Origin: Saprospiraceae bacterium
Lineage (GTDB): Bacteria > Bacteroidota > Bacteroidia > Chitinophagales > Saprospiraceae
Direction: 5' to 3'
DNA: 6,145 nucleotides
Assembly (NCBI GenBank): GCA_004297645.1
Contig: SCUG01000396.1
Span: forward strand, 1-6,145
Of this stretch, positions 1-4,534 are shown piece by piece. The notes beneath the pieces are model-generated. The model did no database searches. It was not told the origin of the DNA and saw only the letters and a list, made by a program, of their open reading frames with translations. How positions within the stretch are numbered: position 1 is the first letter of the stretch; every line of letters starts with the position of its first letter. A program made the position numbers and the translations under genes.

Positions 1-1651
1 TATCGGCGGCGCTGCACCCGGCTGCCTGCACAGTGGCGATGTAGGTAGCGGGTGCGTCCACTACGGCCATTGGGGCATTGGAAGACCCCATGAAATTGCC
101 GCCCGGCGAGCTTGTCCACTGGTACAAAATCACCCCCATCGAAGTGGCGGCTGTGGCGTTTAGCGAGAGGAATGTCTGGGTGCAGGTGAGGGTATCGGGT
201 GGGGCAATATTTACGCTCACATACACCACCGTCAGGTCAAGTGTGACGATGCTGTCGCAATTGAAAAACGAGCTGAGGGTGTCGGTATAAATGCCCGGCA
301 GGGTGTGCACGATGCTGCCAATGACGACCGAGTCGCCATTGCAAATGGTATCGCTGAGCATAGTGGTGACGGGCAGCAGCACCGTCAGGTCGAGCATTAT
401 CACGCTGTCGCAGCCGAAGAAGTTTTGCAAGATGGAGGTGTACATTCCCGGCAGGAAAAAAGTATCGGTGCCCAAAATGTACTCTTCACCCTGGCAAATG
501 GTGGCTGCGATATTGGTGGTGTCAACCGGGAGCACTGTAAGGCTTAGGTTCACAATGCTGTCGCAGCCCCCGAAAGCGGTGAGTGTGTCGGAATAAGTGC
601 CGGTGGCAGTATAGGCTGAAGTGCCGGTGAATATAGTGTCGCCGGTGCAGATGGTGTCGGTCAGGCTCACAGGCGGCAGCGGTGCTGAAATGTTGACGAA
701 AATGCAGTTGGTGTTTATGTCTCCGCAAAAGGAAGGGGCGGGGCCGGTCAGGTCGCCAAACAGTGCGACGGGCGTCAGCGGAGTGCCAGGCAGGGGCAGG
801 TTGGTGGTGTCCGTCCATTGAAACGAAAGGCCGCAAACCTGGTAAACGCCGGGCGGATATGCCCGCAAATCGGTCAGACTATCGTAGGTCAGCAGGGTGT
901 CGTTTTGGAAAATGGGGTAGGTGTAGCCGTAGAGCGAGTCTTCCGGAACGACGGCGCCATAGCCAGGGGTGGGAGTAAGGAGCAGGGCACTGTCGCCCTC
1001 GCAGGCGTACACGTCGGGTTCGAAGGCTAAGTTGCCGGCATCGGCATCGCAGCAGAGCAGCCCCGACTCGTCGCACAGGATGACCTCGAAATCGAGGATG
1101 GCACCTCCGTTGAACTGGGCCGTATTGTTCACTTCTAAGCACCATTGGCCGTTCACAGGCCCGCTGTTAAAATCTTCGAGGCAACCCACGAAGGGATGGT
1201 AGGTGCCAGAGTAAGTTCCATTTTGCCAGGGGCAGTCATTGGGGCAGGCATCGAACTGGCAGGGGTAAGGGCAATTGTTGATGGTATCGGGTGCGCATGG
1301 TTCGCTGCACGGTACGAAGAGGATGTCCCAGGTGGCGATGGGCGTCCAGGTGTTGCAACTCCCCGAAGCATCAACGAGCAGGGTGGGCGTGCCATCCGGA
1401 GAAATGAGTGTCAGGTCCATGTTGCCGATGAACCCGTGCCGGAACTTGACGTACACGCCGCAAACGCCCTGCGTGGGGCTTGACAGGTTGTTATTAAAAG
1501 CGTCGGTGATGTCGTAGCAAACCTGGGTGATGGAGTTGGCGGGGAAACTATATGGACAATTTTCTTCATCGGCGCAGCCGCAATTTTGCGCCTGCAAGCT
1601 CGATGCCGTGCACATGTAAAGGATGGATATGAGCAGTGGGATTATGCGCAT
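1..1651 (-). CDS. Secreted P-domain protein with Cys-locked repeats (C-terminus beyond window)
   Basis: The minus-strand frame is open from 1651 to the left edge, giving 550 residues with no stop. The ATG at 1651 is the first possible start, because an in-frame TGA lies four codons upstream. Residues 1-21 form a signal peptide (basic MR, hydrophobic IIPLLISILYM core, likely cleavage after LQA). Residues about 63-195 resemble the proprotein-convertase P-domain, a beta-sandwich: 'GNMDLTLISPDGT' near 76-88 and 'NGQWCLEVNNTAQFNGGAIL' at 167-186 match its two hallmark strands. A Cys-rich insert (C115-C140) lies between them. A region with 'GVYQVCGLS' (268-276) follows, then three 51-residue repeats (327-479), then an Ig/PKD-like domain from about 480 (Cys490, Trp512, Cys546) that is cut off. 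No protease catalytic domain precedes the P-domain, so it is probably a surface or matrix protein rather than a peptidase. In Bacteroidota such proteins normally end in a type IX sorting domain; that end is outside the window, so export route and attachment are inferred. Confidence 0.85.
   Translation of the reverse strand, partial: MRIIPLLISILYMCTASSLQAQNCGCADEENCPYSFPANSITQVCYDITDAFNNNLSSPTQGVCGVYVKFRHGFIGNMDLTLISPDGTPTLLVDASGSCNTWTPIATWDILFVPCSEPCAPDTINNCPYPCQFDACPNDCPWQNGTYSGTYHPFVGCLEDFNSGPVNGQWCLEVNNTAQFNGGAILDFEVILCDESGLLCCDADAGNLAFEPDVYACEGDSALLLTPTPGYGAVVPEDSLYGYTYPIFQNDTLLTYDSLTDLRAYPPGVYQVCGLSFQWTDTTNLPLPGTPLTPVALFGDLTGPAPSFCGDINTNCIFVNISAPLPPVSLTDTICTGDTIFTGTSAYTATGTYSDTLTAFGGCDSIVNLSLTVLPVDTTNIAATICQGEEYILGTDTFFLPGMYTSILQNFFGCDSVIMLDLTVLLPVTTMLSDTICNGDSVVIGSIVHTLPGIYTDTLSSFFNCDSIVTLDLTVVYVSVNIAPPDTLTCTQTFLSLNATAATSMGVILYQWTSSPGGNFMGSSNAPMAVVDAPATYIATVQAAGCSAAD
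215..673 (-). repeat. Three tandem 51-residue (153-bp) coding repeats
   Basis: Within the secreted protein, residues 327-377, 378-428 and 429-479 are three copies of one module. Each has a 'TIC.G' strand, a 'G.Y/M.' turn and a 'CDS' followed by a hydrophobic 'LxLTV' strand. The first Cys falls at 335, 386 and 437 and the second at 363, 414 and 465, so the pitch is exactly 51 and the Cys-Cys spacing exactly 28 in every copy. This suggests one disulphide per small beta module in an extracellular stalk. The copies have diverged at the DNA level, so they are not a recent expansion. This module type is common in large exported proteins of Saprospiraceae-like bacteria (from memory, not checked). 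Confidence 0.8.
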
Positions 1652-1825
1652 AGGTTGTAATCAGTCCGTGGGAAATAATTGCCCGTATTTGGCTGCCGGT
1701 TATTCCTTGAAGGGTCGTGAACTTGCGGGGGTTTTGTTTTTCAATCAGAAGGATAAATCCCAAACAAGCCAGCGTTCCGTTTTGGTGAACTGCTCAGCTC
1801 AAACGAGGAACCCAGTGAATTTTAT

Positions 1826-1871
1826 TCAAAATTACAGGAAAAAATTGAAAGGGTGCGGGTCGTAATTTTGA
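1826..1871. repeat. 10-bp perfect inverted repeat with TAATTTTG in both arms
   Basis: The arms TCAAAATTAC (1826-1835) and GTAATTTTGA (1862-1871) are perfect reverse complements separated by 26 bases. Each arm holds TAATTTTG, which fits the Bacteroidota promoter -7 consensus TAnnTTTG. The left arm reads it on the minus strand toward the P-domain gene (176 bases before its ATG). The right arm reads it on the plus strand toward the 3' end of dnaJ. No convincing -33 TTTG element was found at the usual distance, so promoter activity is only possible. A regulator site or an RNA stem are alternatives. Confidence 0.4.
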
Positions 1872-1908
1872 TTTCTTCCAATTGTCTAACATTATGCAAT
1901 GTTCGACT

Positions 1909-1943
1909 TTGCCCCGGCCCTTTTGGAAAGGCCGTTGGGGCAA
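1909..1943 (-). terminator. GC-rich hairpin just downstream of dnaJ
   Basis: Three bases after the dnaJ stop, the minus strand can fold into a strong hairpin. TTGCCCC pairs with GGGGCAA (7 bp), then after a 3-base AAC bulge GGCC pairs with GGCC, followed by a short T/A-G extension and a CCAA loop. No clear T-tract follows on the minus strand, so it is not a textbook intrinsic terminator. It may be a weak terminator or a stabiliser of the dnaJ mRNA 3' end. Its position favours marking the end of the phosphatase-grpE-dnaJ transcript. Confidence 0.5.
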
Positions 1944-1945
1944 CT

Positions 1946-3109
1946 TTACTCAAAGTAATCCTTCATCTTGTCGAAGAAACCGCGTTCGCCCTTGCCGGGT
2001 GCGGGGTCGAAGTTCGGCATGTGGCGGAGTGCTTCCAGCATCTTCCGCTCTTCGTCGGTCAGTTTCTTGGGTGTCCAGACGTTTACCTGGATGAGTTGGT
2101 CGCCGGGTTCGTAGCCCTGCACAGAGGGCAGGCCCTTGCCTTTGAGGCGGAAAATTTTACCGGCCTGGGTGCCGGGCGGCACTTTGATTTTCACCATACT
2201 GCCTATTACGGGCACTTCGATAGATTTTCCGAGGGCTGCGTCGGCGAAGTTGAGGTACAGCTCGAAGATGATGTTGTTGCCGTCGCGTTGCAGGTGTTCG
2301 TGGGGTATTTCTTCGATGTTGATGAGCAGGTCGCCTGCCGGGCCGCCTTTGGCTCCGGCGTTGCCGCGCCCCGACAGGGAGAGTTGCATCCCTTCGGCGA
2401 CGCCGGCGGGGATGTCGATTTCCATGGTTTCATCGCCATAGATGCGTCCGTCGCCTTTGCAGGTGGGGCAATTAGCAGTGATGACTTCGCCGCTGCCGTG
2501 GCAGATGGGGCAAGTAGTGGTGGTTTGCATCTGGCCGAGGAAGGTGCTGCGTATTTGGCGCACATATCCTGAGCCGCGGCAGGTGCCGCAGGTTTGTTTG
2601 GAGTGGCTGTCTTTGGCTCCGCTGCCGCCACAGGTGTGGCAACTGATTTGTTTTTTTACCTTGATTTTTTTAGAAACGCCGGTGGCAATTTCTTCCAGGG
2701 TCAGCCTCACTTTTATGCGGAGGTTGCTGCCTCGCTGGCCGGAGGGTCTGCCGCCTCCGCCGCCTCTGGCCCCGCGGAAGAACTCATCGAAGGGGCTGCC
2801 ATGGCCGCCGAAGATGTCGCCAAACTGGGAGAAAATGTCCTCCATAGTCATGCCCTCGCCCCGGAATCCACCCCCGCCATTGTTGCTCAAGCCGGCGTGG
2901 CCAAAGCGGTCATAGCGGGCGCGTTTGTCTTTGTCGCTGAGCACCTCGTATGCTTCGGCAGCTTCCTTGAAATGTTCTTCTGCTGCCTTGTCACCGGGAT
3001 TGCGGTCGGGGTGGTATTCGAGGGCTTTTTTGCGGTATGCTTTCTTGATATCCGCATCGTCAGCGTCTTTGGATACGCCGAGTATTTCGTAAAAATCTCG
3101 TTTTGCCAT
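1946..3109 (-). CDS. dnaJ: Chaperone protein DnaJ (type I Hsp40)
   Basis: This cytoplasmic cochaperone delivers unfolded proteins to DnaK and stimulates its ATPase. The product is 387 residues, close to the usual 370-390, with full type I layout. The J-domain is at 1-70, with the HPD loop at 33-35. A Gly/Phe-rich linker follows at about 70-125, with DIF at 91-93 and again at 98-100. The zinc domain has four intact CxxCxGxG motifs starting at Cys157, Cys174, Cys200 and Cys214. Two C-terminal substrate-binding beta domains (about 225-345) and a dimerisation tail complete it. The start at 3109 is set by the family-typical 'MAKRDFYEILGVS'; the frame is open 34 codons further upstream, but that part translates the intergenic heptamers and is not DnaJ-like. 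The leader before the ATG is A/G-rich (AAAGAAGAA) rather than a clear Shine-Dalgarno. It follows grpE by 113 bases on the same strand, a standard pairing. Confidence 0.98.
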   Translation of the reverse strand: MAKRDFYEILGVSKDADDADIKKAYRKKALEYHPDRNPGDKAAEEHFKEAAEAYEVLSDKDKRARYDRFGHAGLSNNGGGGFRGEGMTMEDIFSQFGDIFGGHGSPFDEFFRGARGGGGGRPSGQRGSNLRIKVRLTLEEIATGVSKKIKVKKQISCHTCGGSGAKDSHSKQTCGTCRGSGYVRQIRSTFLGQMQTTTTCPICHGSGEVITANCPTCKGDGRIYGDETMEIDIPAGVAEGMQLSLSGRGNAGAKGGPAGDLLINIEEIPHEHLQRDGNNIIFELYLNFADAALGKSIEVPVIGSMVKIKVPPGTQAGKIFRLKGKGLPSVQGYEPGDQLIQVNVWTPKKLTDEERKMLEALRHMPNFDPAPGKGERGFFDKMKDYFE

Positions 3110-3120
3110 TTCTTCTTTGA

Positions 3121-3149
3121 TACTCGATTCTTGATTCTTGATTTTTGAT
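3121..3149 (-). repeat. Tandem heptamers in the grpE-dnaJ spacer
   Basis: On the minus strand just before dnaJ the sequence reads as 7-base units ending in ATC: AAAAATC, AAGAATC, AAGAATC, GAGTATC. On the plus strand these are GATTCTT twice and GATTTTT once, at 3126-3146, with degenerate flanks. Similar AATCAAG-type heptamers occur between genes in many Bacteroidota genomes (general recollection), where they are often mistranslated as 'KNQES' N-termini. Their function is unknown. Confidence 0.6.
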
Positions 3150-3209
3150 ACCGGATGCAAAAAGCCAATACGCTGTCCGGTTTTGCGCAGGCAACGGCGG
3201 GAGAATAGC

Positions 3210-3223
3210 AAGCATCAAGCATC
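3210..3223 (-). repeat. Tandem heptamer pair at the grpE stop
   Basis: AAGCATC occurs twice back to back on the plus strand (3210-3216 and 3217-3223), overlapping the last base of the grpE stop codon. It has the same 7-base period as the heptamers near dnaJ but a different unit. With only two copies, chance is possible. Confidence 0.35.
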
Positions 3224-3837
3224 TATTTACCCACCACAACTTTGGCGTGGCGAATGATTTTTTCGTTGAGGCGGTAGCCTTTTTCAATGGTATCCATCAC
3301 TTTGCCCTTCATATCGTCAGATGGAGCGGGGATTTCCGTGATGGCGTCGTGGAGTTCGGGGTCGAAATTTTCGCCGTTGCTTATCATGGGGTGGAGGTCT
3401 TTGGCTTTAAGCGTGTTATAGAGTTTGTGATAAAGGAGTTCTATGCCGTCGCTCCAGCCGTCGCCATTATTTTCTTCGGCGAATTTTTTGGCTCTGTCAA
3501 AATCATCTAAAACCGGCAGCAATGCTGACATAGTGTCCTGAGCGGCGGTCCTCATCCAGTCTATCTTTTCGCGAATTGAGCGCTTCTTGAAGTTGTCGAA
3601 TTCGGCATACAGGCGCATGTATTTTTCCTTCAATTCGCCCAATTGTTGGCGCAGTTCCACCAACTCGTCATCGGAACCGGACGCTTCAGGAGCTTTGTTT
3701 TCAGAGGTGCCACCGGCTCCTGTTGTTTGTTCATTCTCTGCTATCAAAGTGTTGTCTTCTGATTGCTGTTGCAGCTTTTCATCCTGCTTTCCGGCAGTTT
3801 TATTTTTCCCGGCCATATTTCGCAATTTTTTTAGCAT
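3223..3837 (-). CDS. grpE: GrpE, nucleotide exchange factor for DnaK
   Basis: GrpE releases ADP from DnaK and so drives the Hsp70 cycle with DnaJ in the cytoplasm. From the ATG at 3837 the product is 204 residues (E. coli GrpE has 197). Residues 1-55 are a low-complexity, Gln/Glu/Lys/Gly-rich, probably disordered tail, usual in this family. A long coiled-coil dimer helix covers about 56-106, including 'AEFDNFKKR' at 78-86. 'LPVLDDFDRA' (107-116) leads into the helical bundle. The DnaK-contacting beta domain holds 'NFDPELHDAI' (157-166) and ends in the family signature 'GYRLNEKIIRHAKVVVG' (187-203). The start is uncertain: a GTG at 3855 and an ATG at 3816 (giving MAGKNK, 197 residues) are in frame, and none has a good Shine-Dalgarno. 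It lies 69 bases after the phosphatase gene and 113 bases before dnaJ, suggesting co-transcription. Confidence 0.97.
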   Translation of the reverse strand: MLKKLRNMAGKNKTAGKQDEKLQQQSEDNTLIAENEQTTGAGGTSENKAPEASGSDDELVELRQQLGELKEKYMRLYAEFDNFKKRSIREKIDWMRTAAQDTMSALLPVLDDFDRAKKFAEENNGDGWSDGIELLYHKLYNTLKAKDLHPMISNGENFDPELHDAITEIPAPSDDMKGKVMDTIEKGYRLNEKIIRHAKVVVGK

Positions 3838-3868
3838 AGTTTGAACGTGCTCCACATCAATATGTTTG

Positions 3869-3891
3869 CCATTGCCAGTTTGGCAGAATGG
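3869..3891 (-). promoter_or_regulatory. Small interrupted dyad upstream of grpE
   Basis: CCATT (3869-3873) pairs with AATGG (3887-3891), and inside it GCCA (3874-3877) pairs with TGGC (3881-3884), leaving a 2-base bulge and a 3-base loop. It sits between the phosphatase stop and the grpE start. It could be an operator, a 5'-leader stem of grpE or a weak attenuator. It does not match the CIRCE heat-shock operator (TTAGCACTC-N9-GAGTGCTAA), so regulation by HrcA is not supported. Confidence 0.3.
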
Positions 3892-3906
3892 GAGAGCAAT
3901 TAGCGA

Positions 3907-4407
3907 TTACACTTCTGGCCGTTTGCCGATAGGTATCGGGATTTGCCATTGGTTATTGGCTAAATGTTCGAGCACCCCGTTGCAGGCTTCGTCGAGCATT
4001 TGAAAAACCTTCTCGAAGCCGTTGTCGTCCCAATAAGGGTCGGGGACGCTTTGGTCGCTGCCGGGATGGCTAAAATTCAGGATGAGATGGACCTTGTCGT
4101 GTTGTTTTTTGGTGGTGGCGAAGCGGAGGATATCGCGACGATTGGAATCATCCATGGCGAGCACGAGGTCGAAGTTGTCGAGGTCGTGAGGTTTGAACAG
4201 GCGGGCTTGTTGGTCTGTAATGTCAATGCCGTTCTGGCGGGCGGTGATGATAGAGCGATGGTCGGGGTGTTCGCCGGTATGCCAGGCAGAGGTGCCTGCG
4301 GAGTCCACTTGCCAGTCGAGGCCTTGTTGCTTTATTTTATGCTTCATAATACCTTCAGCTAACGGAGAACGGCAAATGTTGCCGAGGCATACCATCAGGA
4401 TTTTCAT
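3907..4407 (-). CDS. Low-molecular-weight protein-tyrosine phosphatase
   Basis: This 166-residue cytoplasmic enzyme hydrolyses phosphotyrosine through a cysteinyl-phosphate intermediate. The P-loop C-x5-R is CLGNICR at 7-13 (nucleophile Cys7, Arg13), followed by SP. The general-acid loop is DPYW with Asp123 at 123-126. Length and layout match the family (about 150-165 residues) from the first residue. The ATG at 4407 is chosen because MKILMVCLGNICRSP begins exactly where the family does; the frame extends 16 codons further upstream only to a GTG with no homology-like content. Position 11 is Ile, as in tyrosine phosphatases, whereas the arginine phosphatase YwlE has Thr there, so phosphoarginine activity is unlikely. 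It is upstream of grpE on the same strand. In Bacteroidota such enzymes usually stand alone or act with tyrosine kinases of polysaccharide export; no kinase is visible here, so the substrate is unknown. Confidence 0.93.
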   Translation of the reverse strand: MKILMVCLGNICRSPLAEGIMKHKIKQQGLDWQVDSAGTSAWHTGEHPDHRSIITARQNGIDITDQQARLFKPHDLDNFDLVLAMDDSNRRDILRFATTKKQHDKVHLILNFSHPGSDQSVPDPYWDDNGFEKVFQMLDEACNGVLEHLANNQWQIPIPIGKRPEV

Positions 4408-4534
4408 AGAAAAATATCGTGTTTTACAGGGGCAAAGATTTGAAGCCAAATACACGCTACCGAGCTGCCCATCTCTCCTTTCACATCCCGGTTTTGGTAC
4501 GGGGCTTCCTTCGGTTGATGTTCATTGAATATTG
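4408..4534. other. Intergenic gap between MORN-caspase and phosphatase genes
   Basis: These 127 bases carry no gene and no convincing terminator hairpin. On the minus strand a TGTATTTG resembles the TAnnTTTG promoter element, but the second base does not fit and no -33 element was identified. A promoter for the phosphatase-grpE-dnaJ group is plausible here but not demonstrated. Confidence 0.4.

Noticed and set aside
78..1517. Short open frames on both strands in the left 1.5 kb
   Set aside because: A single minus-strand frame with signal peptide, P-domain and regular Cys repeats spans the whole region; the short frames have no family resemblance.
1652..1945. A small gene in the spacer between dnaJ and the secreted protein
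   Set aside because: Open frames there are short, overlap the start of the secreted protein gene or its leader, and show no start-region or composition support; only the hairpin and inverted repeat stand out.
1853..3148. Long plus-strand open frames opposite dnaJ (239 and 184 codons)
   Set aside because: They lie entirely antisense to a clear DnaJ, have no recognisable domains, and are explained by the codon composition of the real gene.
3110..3211. Upstream extension of dnaJ by 34 codons
   Set aside because: The extra residues include a translation of intergenic heptamers (KIKNQES) and precede the family-typical MAKRDFYEILG start.
3907..4407. YwlE-type protein-arginine phosphatase linked to quality control
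   Set aside because: The P-loop has Ile at position 11 (CLGNICR), the residue typical of tyrosine phosphatases, whereas YwlE has Thr there.
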